A DNA stretch of 64,000 nucleotides from Malus domestica (GCF_042453785.1 NC_091676.1:565501-629500), one strand, 5' to 3'; positions 22,109-34,554 are shown, numbered from the stretch's first letter. Notes: generated from the sequence alone by a model not told the origin. Program-made: numbers and translations.

Positions 22109-25100
22109 ATGGTAGTCGGCGCACAACCACAGCAGCAGCAGCAGCTACAACAGAAACCGCCGCAGCAGCCGGAAACTTCGGCCGAAGAGGAGGCCTTGAA
22201 GAGGAACACCGATTGCGTCTACTTTCTCGCCTCGCCTCTTACCTGCAAAAAGGTTTGCCCTTTGTCTTGATTTGAGTTTTGTTCTGGGTATCCTCGCTTT
22301 CAATTTTAGGGTTTTAGGTTTTCGTTTCTGGTAAGATTTTTTGGGATGGGCCGAAATTGTGGTGTAATTTCGGCTATAAGTTTCAGATTTACATTTTTTT
22401 CATGCATTGGAATTAGGGTTTCTGGATATGTTTGATGCAATGAATTTCTTTAGGTTAAAGTATGTTCCTTTGGGTAATCTTGATTTTCCTAGTCTTAAAA
22501 GAAAATGATAAAAACCATTGTCTCAAATTTATTTGTATAGCACAAGGGCTAATTATGTTAAATTGCTGCCAGAATATGTATGTGATAAGTTTGTTAGAAT
22601 CAATCATGGTTTCGAGGCCTTGAAATCTCGATGAGCTTGCTTTAAGGGCTGATTTAATTAATCTATGAGAAGCCTTATTTCGAGTGAATATATGTTAGAA
22701 CATGGTTCTTGCAGCTCAAAATTAATCCCCTTTTTCATAGTTTGGCGCATGTTAAATTTTTTCGTTAGCCTGCTTGATTGCATTGTCTCTGTTACTTTTG
22801 ATTCTGAGCTGGGAAAAGTTAGTTTGTTACATAATATGGAGTATACTTCAGTCTCCTTATGTCAAGTCTCTTTATGTCACAGGGGATGCTGTTTTTTTTT
22901 TTTTTTTTTTTTTTTCAGTTTAGTTTTTGGTGGTTATCATTTGATACGTGGCTTAGTGGATTCCTGTGTTTGTTATTTGAAGTGTCTTATGTAAAGCCAA
23001 AAAGCATGTTTCTGTACTAACATACCATCAGTACTGTTTTGATTTCCTTCGTGCTAACCTCATTGATGCCCTATTGACAGGGAAGTGAATGCGAATATAG
23101 ACACAGTGAGTATGCCCGGGTCAACCCCAGGGATTGCTGGTACTGGTTGAATGGCAGTTGCTTGAATTTGAAATGCGCATTTCGGCATCCAGTAAGTCTC
23201 TTCTCTCTCTTATTTTATTTCATGTTTAAACCTGTATAAGAACGTTCCTTCTTGCCTGTTACCACCACCACCTTTGTCTGACATTGTCTCTGACCATCTA
23301 TTTTTCCTGTACAGCCGCTTGATGGCTTGTTAGGAAGCCCGGCAGCAAATTCTGCTGGACCTTCCTTGCCTCTATCACATCCTGTGGCTACGTCTACAAC
23401 GCCTGCAATTCATGCTGCTTATAACCCAAGTAAACAAGCAGTCCCCTGTATTTTCTTCCAAAAGGGGCAATGTTTAAAGGGTGACAGATGTGCCTTCTCT
23501 CATGGACCAAATCCTATGGCTAGTAGTAAAGTTCTACAGGCACCAGCTGCTGCCCACGGTACTGAGCCTTCAGGTCTTAAGAAGGCCTTCGGTGGCCTTC
23601 AAAAGTGCACTCAAGAGTTGAAGGTTCCCATGGTAAGTGCCATGAAGTCTGTTGGATTGCCTCCTGAAGCCAAACCTGCTCCAAAAATTCCAACTGCTCC
23701 AATTAGAAATGGAGTTAGCATTGAGAGGAATGTATCATCAACTAAAGCATTGGATGATGAGGCTCTCAGATACAAGGCAACAAGTGTTCCGCCTGTTATC
23801 AACGGAGGCTCTACAAGTCAGGCCAATCATTTGCTTCAGGCTCATGTTTCAGACGATCATGGTTTTCAAAATGGGAAGGATGCTGATGAGCATTTGAGGG
23901 AGTCTTCTCCTGGATTTGATGTTCTTGTAGATGATGAGCACGGAGATTCTGATTACTACCACGGCGAAGAACGGTTTGGAAGAAGAAGAGGTCATGAGGG
24001 AAGGAACTTGAATTCTGTGAACGAATATGATTTGGACCGTCCCGTTGATCACACTTCAATGGCTGATGTCGATCGAGAAAGGTTTTGTGACCCATATGAT
24101 CCTTATGATCGCATGCAAGGGCAGTACGCATGGGACCAGCATAGGGTTTCATCTGAGAGACAATTAGTGGGTCCTGCTCGTCTTGAGAGGAGGGGTTATC
24201 ACAAATCTGAGAGTCCGGAGAACATTGCTGAGTTAGATCTGCGACATCGTTTATCCAAGCATAGGAGGGTAAACGGTCTGAGAACCATTGTCAGCCATGA
24301 TTATGCAGTGGACGGCCATGTTGAGGAGCGGAACAACCGTCCTCGTAGGGATTCACAGCAGTTGCCCCCACACGAGGGCTCCTGTAGTAGTCGTCTTCAT
24401 GGTAGAATAAAGATTCCAGGCGGGTCTTCTCCCGTCAATGGTAGTGACTTGCGCCAAGAAAGGGAAGTTGACAGAGCTAGAAGTAGAGGCAGATTGTCAC
24501 CCGGGAGGCCACAGATATCCTCTCATCAAGGAAGGCTTAGAGACAGAATAAAAGGAAGGGTAGAAGAGGACTACTCTAATGAGAGGAGAAATTTTGGCGC
24601 TTCTCGTGTTAGGGGAGAGATAATGGATGATCGAGGTGATGACTTTTCTCGTCCAAAGCGTCTTCCAGAGCTGAAAGTTGTGAAAGATGCAGAAAATAAG
24701 GAGCAATCTTACCTTGGAAAACGGAAAAGTGTGATGGATAATTATCAACAAGCGGAAGGTGATCTGTCATTTGAAGGGCCAAAGCCTCTCAGTGAAATTC
24801 TCAGGAGGAAGAGAGAAGCTGAAGCAGCAGCTTCTGGAAGCAGGAAATCATCTGCCCACAATAAACGAGGCAATAATAATCAGAGAGAAAGCAGGGAGAG
24901 CGATCCAGGCGACTCCCAGACTGCGGTTACAGAGGTGAATAACAGTCTGCCCACTGCGGCGAAGGAAGAGCCCAAGTTGGCAACGGCCGATGCGGTTGGA
25001 ACTGAAGATGAGAAAATTGACGTGGTTCATGGTCAGTCTTCAGAAGGACATGAGGCTGAAGAGGGTATGATATATGAGGAGGAAAACGAAATCGAAGGTG

Positions 25101-25252
25101 AAGATCAGAGAGAAGGAGAGTATGATTACGAGCAGGGGGACGAGGGTGACTATAATTATGAAGGTGAAAATGCAGAGGGCGAAGAGGAATACCTGGAAGA
25201 AGACGAAGACGGGGATGACTTTGCTAAGAAGATTGGTGTCGTGTTTTCGTGA
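22109..25252 (+). CDS. Triple CCCH zinc-finger protein, AtC3H17-like (3 exons, 730 aa)
   Basis: Probable RNA- or DNA-binding regulator of the plant C3H17 type. Exons: 22109-22252, 23081-23191, 23315-25252. The ATG at 22109 is the first in frame; the open frame upstream has only non-ATG codons. Three zinc fingers: residues 36-56 (C-X9-C-X5-C-X3-H), 67-84 (C-X7-C-X4-C-X3-H) and 130-148 (C-X7-C-X5-C-X3-H). The block ALKRNTDCVYFLASPLTCKK is near-identical to what I recall for At2g02160. Then come a polar Arg/Ser-rich middle, a PLSEILRRKREAEA motif near residue 580, and a very acidic Glu/Gly/Tyr tail. A Gln run (residues 8-20) lies at the N-terminus. Length, fingers and frame all look intact. Confidence 0.93.
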
Positions 25253-25622
25253 TTGGGCATAGGGGATGATGGAAAAGCAACGGAACGAGGATGACGGCTC
25301 TTCCATAAATAGTGTGGAGGACCTTCCAAACCTAATTTAGGTGGTTGGTTCCTGATTAAGTAAAACCATGGCTGCTCGGGTTTCTTAGTAGAATTAGGGA
25401 TTAGCAGGCCTTTTTGCCTCTGTTATGACAATCGAAACATTTTCGTTCTACTTAAAATCTGATTTAATGGGATTTTTTTCACTTTGTGCTTGAGGCATTT
25501 TGCTGTGCTTGTTTGAGTGCATGACTGTAGCCTGTTAGCCTGCAACAACAGATGGTCTCGATAAGATTGCTCTCTAGTGTCCACGTATTTTCTTTTCCGT
25601 CCACTTTTCAGTTATCTTTCCA

Positions 25623-25720
25623 TTTTTTTTGTTGCATTGCATGGGTTGATAACTTTGAGATTACAAGGGATCATGCAAATTTTGACCCATTTTTTTTGTT
25701 GCATTGCATGGGTCGATAAG
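25623..25720. repeat. Two direct copies of a 27-bp segment
   Basis: CCATTTTTTTTGTTGCATTG plus CATGGGT and GATAA occur at about 25620-25650 and 25688-25715, just upstream of the PPR remnant. A deletion or slippage footprint is possible. Confidence 0.6.
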
Positions 25721-26290
25721 ATTGCTCTCTAATTGCCGTTTTATCAATGTATCTTCTTTAACTTGTTCATCATCGCATGCTACTTCTCTTTTAGCTTGCC
25801 CTTTTGTTTGGTTCACCGGTTTCTTATGCATTATTCGCTTCCCGTTTGTCACCAAATCCGAACCCTATTCGTTCCCCGAAAATTTAAATTCTGAAGCTTT
25901 GAGTAGAATTGTTCAATGCGATTACTGGGTTGTGATGTGTTTGATGTGATGTGGTCGACAAGGAATGTCCGTTGTCCGGGATTTGGAGTGCTCGATGCAT
26001 TGTTTGGTGTTTTAGTTGAGGTTGGAATGCTTGAGGAAGCGAGTGTTTCTTGAGGATGAAGAATTTGAGGTTACCAAAGCCAGGGAAGGACGATTTTGTC
26101 AAGTTTTTCATGGATATGCTTGGGTCTGGGATTAATCCATCAGTTTTTCATGTACAATATAATGATTGGTTATATGTGCAAAGAAGGCGATTTGGATGGT
26201 GGTAGTTGCTTGTTTGCACAAATGAAACGGATGGGCCTTGCACCTGATGTTGTGACATAATTATCTCATTGATGGATATGCGAACTGAAG
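25700..26290 (+). pseudogene. Decayed PPR gene, EMB2794 (At2g02150)-like
   Basis: Reading plus-strand frames gives pieces of one P-class PPR protein: FPENLNSEALSRIVQCDYW (25876-25932), CDVFDVMWSTRNV then PGFGVLDALFGVLVEVGMLEE (about 25932-26045), and further on GINPSVF, IMIGYMCKEGDLDGG and FAQMKRMGLAPDVVT (26130-26260). These match in order what I recall of EMB2794. The first two blocks are fused directly, implying an internal deletion of roughly 100 codons. At least three frame changes or stops follow, and everything after about the third PPR motif is gone. It sits right behind the C3H17-like gene, where the Arabidopsis neighbour is also this PPR gene. Confidence 0.72.
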
Positions 26291-26473
26291 CTGATAAGTG
26301 GGTTGTAACAATGGATCTTGAGCCTTTCAATTGACCGTGACCAAGTGTTCCAGCATCCACAATCAAGCATCATCAAGAACTTATGAAATGTTATTACAAG
26401 AGGGTAAGATTTGGGAGAAATATCTTGATATCCTTGAATTGAGATTCCTCCTCGTCAAAATCAGCCGTATCAA

Positions 26474-27470
26474 TCAAACTTTTCTCGGTCGAATCGCTTC
26501 CACCACATGCAAAACTGTAGACATACAGAAGTTCAGTAACTTAAGGTGGTTGATGCGACGCTTGAATTTAAAGAACAACAAAGTACTATAAGTAAGGAAC
26601 AACAAAGTAGCTGAAGAACTCTGCTCAACAGTGCTATTTTTACTACCAAGGCATCCTTGATCTGCCAACTGAAAACATTGTTCTTTTTGAAATAATTTCA
26701 TGGTTAAAAGGATAATCTCCTTTTCCTGGTCAGTAACTTTAAATGGAAGATCCAACTCTCTACCCGCGCGGTCAGACAAGAAGTGATTCACTACACCAGA
26801 TGACAAGGAGTAAAACTTCATTAGCAACAAACTCTCACTGACCTGTGAATTCTCAACATATCTTCTACCATCACAAGTGTCACCAACTAAGTCACTCTCA
26901 GCATCAGTGTTGCTTGGATCCTTAAACCGGGGGGGGGGGAATATCCAAATCGGGTGGCCAGCTTTAAGGAACTTCCAAATCACTATTCAAATGACAAAGA
27001 AGCACAAAAATTACTTGAGAATTTCAAAATCAGGAAAAGTTTGTATCTTTATATGACTACAGAAAGAAAGCATTCGCTGCTGCTATAAATTCACGCATGC
27101 TTAGAAAAAGAAAAAGCCTAGAATGCCAAACAACATACCCCTCAGGACATGTCTCATTGCAAAGATTGATGAAACCATCTGTATAAAACGATTTGTCAAT
27201 TTGGGGATATCCTCCAGAGGCAATATGTCCCAAATCTTTAATACTTGAATGTATTTCATCTCCTTCACAATGTCAATTGAGCAGACAACATATAGACCTT
27301 CAACTTTATACTGCCACAAAATTGCTGATGAGCCTCCACTAATTGTCTGTACATTTTGCTTCCTTGGTCTCCAGCCACCAGAAAGCTTAAGTAGAAGATT
27401 AAGCACCGACTTCTTCAAACGGATCGACTTCAGAAAATTATCACCGAAAAGTACCCAAAGATAATAGGTT
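26474..27470 (-). pseudogene. TRANK1-like (UvrD/Rep-type) helicase fragment, Walker A missing
   Basis: Two minus-strand blocks. 27418-27101 reads LLLKLSGGWRPRKQNV, then VEGLYVVCSIDIVKEMKYIQ and VLKIWDILPLEDI. 26983-26474 reads SQVSESLLLMKFYSLSSGVV and GRELDLPFKVTDQEKEIIL. I recognise these from plant TPR-and-ankyrin-domain protein 1-like SF1 helicases, from recall only. In the family EIIL is followed by a Walker A (GRSGTGKTT-type) and then LTMKLFQKEQ. Here EIIL runs straight into LTMKLFQKEQ, so the P-loop segment has been lost. A frame change near 27190 moves YTDGFINLCNETCPEG to another frame. Non-functional fragment of a much larger gene. Confidence 0.6.
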
Positions 27471-27600
27471 GGGGGAACAAAAAATTATACCAACAAAAGC
27501 TTTTGAATTGACTTGCACTGATACTTCAAATTATGACATCCGAAACGATTTTGCTACACTTGGAGCTGGATTTCTCAAGACATTAAGTTAGAGGACTATG

Positions 27601-29278
27601 GATATCAAGAGTTTCAACACTTGTTTTCATTTAAGACTTACGATATAAAATTCTTGCAGATCTTACTATTTTCCCTCGCTCTCTTATTTTCTAAAATGAG
27701 AAACCGTTACTGCCAGCGGTCCAATTGACGATGATGGGAGGTATTCTGCATCTATATCTCTTATGCAAAACTTTTTGATTGCCCAAGGGGTTAGTCCAAC
27801 TCACAATTGAAAAATTGGTCTACAACTACCTATTGGACAAGCTAAATATAATGATTCGACCAGTATGGTAATCAAATTTTGCAACTTCAAGGAAGACAGT
27901 GCCTGGGATTTCCTAAGATTTAGTCGAATTTTGATGGTCCACACCCGCGACGAGGTATTTTACATGTTTTGTTTGTGGTTGAACTTTAAACTTTGTTTAA
28001 TATTTTTCCTTTTGTTTTTTTAGTTGTCTTTGATTGACATTGGGTTCTTACATGTCATTTTCGAAGTAGTTTTCCAAGTCAAACAATACCCAGTGGAGTT
28101 TCAAGTAAGTTATTAGATTTATGTCATATTCTTATTATTAATTATTATTTTATATAACTTAGGGAATAGAGTAAAATAAAGGTGGGTTTACTGTTTCTAT
28201 TGTTACAGGGACTTCGCTATCTCAATGGACAGTAATGAATTCGAATTAGCTCCGAGCTGCTCTCCATGTCGGATGGTGAGACGAGTAAAGACTCTCAAGT
28301 AAGAGGATGAAACATTTGGCGAAAGCTTTGAGGACTTGAATGTGTAATCAGTGTGGTTTAGTTCCAAAATCTTAAGCATAAGATTTTCCGGAGCCTATTA
28401 CAACGCATAAGATTTTGGAACGACACACTGATTACACGTTCAAGTCCTTAGAGCTTTCGCCAAATGTTTGATCCTCTCCTTGAGAGTCTTCACTCGTCTC
28501 ACCATCCGAAATGGAGGGCAGCTCGGAGCTAATTCGAATTCATTACTGTCCATTGAGATAACGAAGTCTCTGTAACAATAGACACAGTACATCACTTTTA
28601 CTTTACTCTATTCCCCAAGTTATATAAAATAATAATAAATAACTAATAATAAGAATATAAGATGAATCTAATAACTTAGTCGAAACTCTACGTTGACATA
28701 AACTCCACTGATATTGTTTGACTTGGAAAACTAATTCGAAAAGGACATGTAAGAACCCATAGTAAGCCTGACTGAAGGCTACGTCAAGTTCAACGTCAGT
28801 CAAAGATAACTAAAAAAAGGAAAAATATTAAACAAAATTTAAAAGTTTAAAGTTCAACAACAAACAAGACATGTAAAATACCTCGTCCCGGGTGTGTACC
28901 ACCAAAATTCGACTAAATCTTAGGAAATCCCAAACATTGTGCATGTCTTCCTTGGAAGTTGTAAAATTTGATTACCATGCTGGTCCAATCATTATATTTA
29001 GCTTGTCCAATAGCTAGTTGTAAACTAATTTTCCAATTGTGAGTTGGACTAACCCCTTGGGCAATCAACACATTGTTCAAAAAGTTTTGCATAAGAGATA
29101 TAGATGGAGAATGCCTCACATCATCGTCAAGTAGACCGCTGCAATGAACTTAGAATAAGTCCACTAACAGTAACGGTTTCTTATTTTAGAAAATAAGAGA
29201 GTAGGGAATATAGTAAGATTTGCAAGAATTATATATCGTAAGTCTTAAATGAAAACAGGTGTTGAAACTCTTGATATT
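27601..29278. repeat. Palindrome A: inverted duplicate of an unidentified gene fragment
   Basis: Arms 27601-28378 and 28404-29278 are inverted copies (roughly 85-90% by eye) around a 25-bp loop. Each arm reads, outside to centre, as parts of one gene: a block with HSPSISLMQNFLNN and SPTHNWKISLQLAIGQAKYN, an intron-like stretch with GTAAGT and TTGTTACAG borders, then a last exon with SMDSNEFELAPSC. The same gene pieces make palindrome D. Many stops are present. Confidence 0.85.
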
Positions 29279-29308
29279 CATGTAACGGGCAATTGGGAAG
29301 AAACTCTT

Positions 29309-29790
29309 ATTTTATGTATATCTTTTATGAAAAAATATTTGAGAGATATGTGTACCACGCGAAGTTAGTTCCACCAATAATTGGAAAGACAGTTTCAAAA
29401 GGCAATTGGGTTAATAATTAAATTTAGCATATTCAAGGCGGCCATGAGAGTTTCTATGATTCAATAGAATAATGATTATCCATATTCGTGACCAGTTATG
29501 TTTTATGTGCGTTTGAAGTTTTAATAACCATAATTTAAAAACTTCAAACGCACATAAAACATGTAAGCATATCTAGTCATGAGTATGGACGACTATTATT
29601 CTACCAAATCATAGAAAATCACATGGGTCGATTGCCTTAAATTTGCTAAAATTAATTACTAATGAGTACATTCGTTGTATTTAGGTTCTCTAATCACCTT
29701 TTTCAAACCATCATCTTTCCAATTATGGGTGTAACTAACCCACAAGGTACACATATTCCTCAAATATTTCTGCATAAAGAATACACATGC
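29309..29790. repeat. Palindrome B
   Basis: Arms 29309-29521 and 29537-29790, loop TTAATAACCATAATTT. The innermost 20 bp (AAACTTCAAACGCACATAAA and complement) are identical. The arms hold a diverged version of the palindrome A block (SYTHNWKDDGLKKVIREPKYN, minus strand, 29847-29659), so it comes from a paralogue of the same unknown gene. Confidence 0.8.
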
Positions 29791-30020
29791 AAAATGGATA
29801 CCGTCGTCATTTATTGGTTCACCTTCGATTAAGTCCACTGACGGCATCTATTTCTAATCTTTGAAAATGAAAGGCCAGGGCTAAAAAGTAAAACCCTCCC
29901 GACGAGGAGTTAGTTTGCTCCGGCATGATCACAGACGATTTGTCTCATGTGGAAGAGAAGGCAAAATTTGCTATCTGAATATTTCATCTTATACAACCTG
30001 ATACTTCAAAATTTCATCTT

Positions 30021-31975
30021 AGAAATTCTAATTTCTTAGTAACCAAATAGTCCACAACATTCATACTAAAGCAATTGTCTATGATAAAGTCACAAAATAT
30101 GCATCAAAATTCCCTTGTATATGTTCTTCTTGTGTTGTGGTCCCTCATAGATTTCGCCAAAAGGTTGATCCTCTTCCTTAGGAGTCTTCATTGTCATCAG
30201 TTGAAATGGAGGGCAGGTCGGAGCTAATTCAAATTCATCACTATCCATTGAGAGAGCATAGTCCTTGTAACAATAAAAACAGTACACCCACTTTTATGTT
30301 ACTCTATTCCCCAATATAAAATTCTAATAAATAATAAGAATATGACATTAATTCACTTACTCAAAACTCAACGTCTTCGTAAACTCCAACGGATGCTGTT
30401 TTACTCAAAACTCCTTGCGTGTTGGACATGAGGTTTAACCACAATGGAAAGTATCTTATTAAATCCATACTTAGGTAATCATTTTCAATGTTTCATGGTT
30501 GGTTTGTTATGTGTAAATTTTGAATTATTTTTATAGGGGCATGTTGACACAAATTGTCTCATGTAGAAGAGAAGACAAAGTTTGCTACCTGAATATTTTG
30601 ATTGATTTCATCTTATACAACCCTGAACATGAAGCATTTGAACTACCATGCCATGATACTTCAAAATTTAACATTGATGATGATTTTGATGGACTTAAAA
30701 CTATAGTTGATTGGATTTCATATCTTGAAGGCATTCATTTAGAGGATTTTCATGAGTTCAGTAATAAAGACTTACAATGATACAGACTTCCTGTGGGTTT
30801 TGATGTTTGCCCCAGTCCTTTCATTTTCTAAAACGAGGAACCGCTTCTCATAATGGAGTTTTTCAAAGTTCACTGGTAGTGGTTCGATAGACAATGATGG
30901 GAAGCACTCTCCTTCTGAATCTTTTGTGAAAATGATTTTAAACCAAACCACAATTGGAAAGTTGCTTTAGCTCTTTGGTTATCAAATTCAAGAATTTCAA
31001 GGACGACAAAGGTAAAGCAACTTTCCAATTGTGGTTTGGTTGTTTAAAATCATTTTCACAAAAGATTCAGAAGCAGAGTGTTTTCCATCATTGTCTATCG
31101 GACCGCTACCAGTGAACTTTGAAAAACTCTATCGTGAGAAGCGGTTCCTCATTTTTAGAAAATGAAATGACTTGGGCAAACATCAAAACCAATAGGAAGA
31201 TTGTATCATTGCAAGTCTTTATTACTGAACTCATGAAAATCCTCTAAATGAATGCCTTCAAGATATGAAATCCAATCAACCATAGTTTTAAATCCATCAA
31301 AATCATCTTCAATGTTAAATTTTGAAGTATCATGGCATGGCAGTTCAAATGCTTCATGTTCAGGGTTGTATAAGATGAAATCAATCAAAATATTCAGGTA
31401 GCAAACTTTGTCTTCTCTTCTGCATGAGACAATTTGTGTCAACATGCACCTATAAAAATAATTCAAAATTTACACATAACAAACCAACCATGAAACATTG
31501 AAAATGATTACCTAAGTATGGATTTAATAAGATATTTTCCATTGTGGTTAAACCTCATGTCCAACACGCAAGGAATTTTGAGTAAAACAGTATCCGTTGG
31601 AGTTTACGAAGACGTTGAGTTTTGAGTAAGTGAATTAATGTCATATTCTTGTTATTAATTATTTATTAGAATTTTGTATTGGGGAATAGAGTAACATAAA
31701 AGTGGGTGTACTGTTTTTATTGTTACAGGGACTATGCTCTCTCAATGGATAGTGATGAATTTGAATTAGCTCTGACCTGCCCTCCATTTCAACTGATGAC
31801 AATGAAGACTCTTAAGGAAGAGGATCAACCTTTTGGCGAAATCTATGAGGGACCACAACACAAGAACATATACAAGTGAATTTTGATGCATATTTTGTGA
31901 CTTTATCACAAACAATTGCTTTAGTATGAATGTTGTGGACTATTTGGTTACTAAGAAATTAGAATTAGAATTTCT
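30021..31975. repeat. Palindrome C with two mirrored 86-codon ORFs
   Basis: Arms 30021-30969 and 31013-31975 around a 43-bp loop, with very high identity. Each arm holds the same ORF (30520-30780 plus; 31206-31466 minus; about 96% identical protein, starting MNYFYR and ending FHEFSNKDLQ). Each also holds, further out, an exon-like piece SMDSDEFELA with a preceding acceptor TTGTTACAG. The ORF is preceded by a TTTTTATAG acceptor and by ATCCATACTTAG|GTAATC, so it is really an internal exon. The encoded family is unknown. A further partial copy of the exon lies at 29938-30020. Confidence 0.85.
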
Positions 31976-34550
31976 TTTTTTATGTTTGTTATTATCGGCT
32001 TGGCTTGTTGGATGTTTTATGCCTTTGTTTTTTCTATGTTATGTTTCACAATTGTTGACACTTCTCCACCTACAATTCAGGAGCTAAACGTTGAGAGCAA
32101 AATATATTCCCCAAGCAGTACCATATTCGGTAAATTTGTTATGATGGCATCATATAATTAAATCTTAGATTCAAAATTTTCTAACTATGGTACTCCCTTG
32201 AACAAAAATATTTGTTAAGTATGAACTTATCAGGTCCAAAATCTTCAACCTGTTAATATGGCATCATATGCAGGAGAGGAACTCCTATAATATCTGTTTG
32301 TTATTTGTCAGAGTACAATTTTCCAGATTGAATATATTAAAACACACAAGAAGTAAAAGTAAAACTGAAAACTGGGTTCATGAGAATAAAACAAAACTTA
32401 TACCATCAAAGATTTAACCGTAAGAAACCCCAGCATTCCCAATGATTAGAAAAATCGAATTTGATAACAATGTAATATTTGAACTCCAATTATCGAAATC
32501 CAACTAACAAATACACTAATATCTGTACACAAATAAAATAACCCAATAATTTAGCAAGAATGAAAAGGAAGTAATATGAACAGAGAGAGATGTATAAAGA
32601 CCCAACCCCTGGCATGAAACTAAATCCCACGCCTACTCAAAAGACACAAAGCAGAAAATTACTCAATTTCAAAATCCAAATGAGAAAATAAAACCTCACC
32701 GTTTCTCTCGCTCACCTCGTCATCTCACATATCTTCTCTTCATATTCTGATAAAAGACCTCTCTTCAAGTCTGGTCTCAAATGGTTGGTCCATCTCAGCC
32801 TGCAACTTTTCCACACCTTTAATAATCCTGCAATTCAAACCAACCCACCACATCTATAATCAGTGAACTGTTGACATTAAAACATATGAAATTACAACCC
32901 ATTTGATAGAAAGATTTTGTTGTTTTAACAGAAACACCGAAAAATGAACATTTCACAGCGAATAACTAATTTTTCATTATTTAAAAATTAGTCATCAAAT
33001 TTCATAAATAAATAAATCCAAAAGAATGCAAAAAATTGGAACCTTTGGGCTTGGAGAGCGAGACACTGGACTCAGTGGGTGTTGGCGTTGAGGAGGAGAT
33101 CTGAGTTAGTGACTGAGTCGTCAGTGATCCCTACTCCTCACCCTCCCTCCCTCTCTCTGTCGCTCTATCTCCTCACCCTCTCTCCCTCTATCTCTATCTC
33201 TGTCTCTATCTGTATCTCATCAAAGCGGCATAGCTTATATAAAAAGCCAAAATATAAAATGAAGTAAGTACTGGTCATTTCCGATTGACTATGATAAAGA
33301 AATCTAGTTAACCATTTGAGTTTTGAACAAATATGATAAAGAGATCATATTTAATATATATTAGTAATTAAGAAAATTTAGAGCAATGAATGGGTATATA
33401 TTAACTGTTTTGCAGCGATGCAATATGGTTTTAGATGCTTGGGGAATCTGTTATATTTTTTGTTGGAGCCTTTGGAGTAAAAGTTGTGTCTCATATTTCC
33501 TTTGCAGCAACATCACCTGTATAAATATAAAATAGAGGAAAATGAAAAGTGTTAGTAAACATTGAGTGGTGTGGTACTTCGAAGTGTTAGTAAACATTGA
33601 GTAGTGTGGAACTTTGAACCACGGAAAACATATGAATTTGATACAAATGTTTGTGAGATGAATGAACTTGAGATGAGGATATACATGTTATATTTTGGGA
33701 CCTGTAAGTGTTTCCGAAATTGCTTGGGGTTGATTTGGTTTTCAGAGAAATCATCGGGGCATTGTCGGAAACCGAGTCAGAAGCTGATGCCCTTTTCTAT
33801 GGAGGCTTTCCAGTGGGAGCTGTGGCATCACACAGATGTAAAACGGAGGACAAATAAAGGCATTAGTGAACATTGACTAATGTGGAGATCAAAATTAAAC
33901 GCATTAGATAAATGCATAATACATTGTTAGAGGAGAATGTTTCAGTGATTGAACTTGAGGAAAATTAATGCAATTTAAACTACAATGATTTCACTTACAA
34001 ATTTTCAAAATCATTAGGCACTCCCTTCAGAGGACCAAACGATAGATATTGACGTTTCTAATCCAGGAAAAAAGAAACGAACATAAACAAACAGCGCAAA
34101 CTCGTCAACCAATATGATAGGCCGATTGCACGATACAGAAGAAACTGAATGGAGATCTTATTGTTCAAAGTCCAAATTCTATAAAACAAATCCTAATTAA
34201 CAACCAACTAATAATGGATCATTGAAATTAAAAGAACAACATAAGGACGGGAGAGAGAGTAATGCAAGATTAAATAATTGTATTAGATATAACTCTACCA
34301 TCCAAACATTTATCACTACAATTTACAATAAATCAAACTCCCAATATAGCTATCAAAGTATAAAAAATAAAAAAAAAGCGTTAGCAACACCTGATGAATC
34401 CACCGGAAAGCATGGTAGAAGAGAGAAGAATTGATCGTTTCACCATCTGGCAGTAACCCATTTCACAAAACAAATTACTTTCTTTTTTTTGAGAAGACAA
34501 AACAAATTACTTTCACAAACCCGATTTGCAGCAAAAATAAAGAAAAAACA
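31976..34550. other. Accessory DNA without a recognised gene
   Basis: AT-rich. Contains a 35-bp tandem duplication (33549-33583, 33584-33618) ahead of an unrecognised 90-codon ORF (33604-33876, plus) and CT-rich tracts at 33120-33220. None of the ORFs shows family features. Confidence 0.35.
33549..33618. repeat. 35-bp tandem duplication
   Basis: Two units starting AAGTGTTAGTAAACATTGAG with 3-4 differences. A diverged third resembles 33859-33890. Confidence 0.75.
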
Positions 34551-34554
34551 AACA

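Noticed and set aside
30520-30780. 86-codon ORF as an intact stand-alone gene
   Set aside because: It is preceded by an acceptor-like TTTTTATAG, is mirrored in the other palindrome arm, and has no recognised family; better seen as a duplicated exon.
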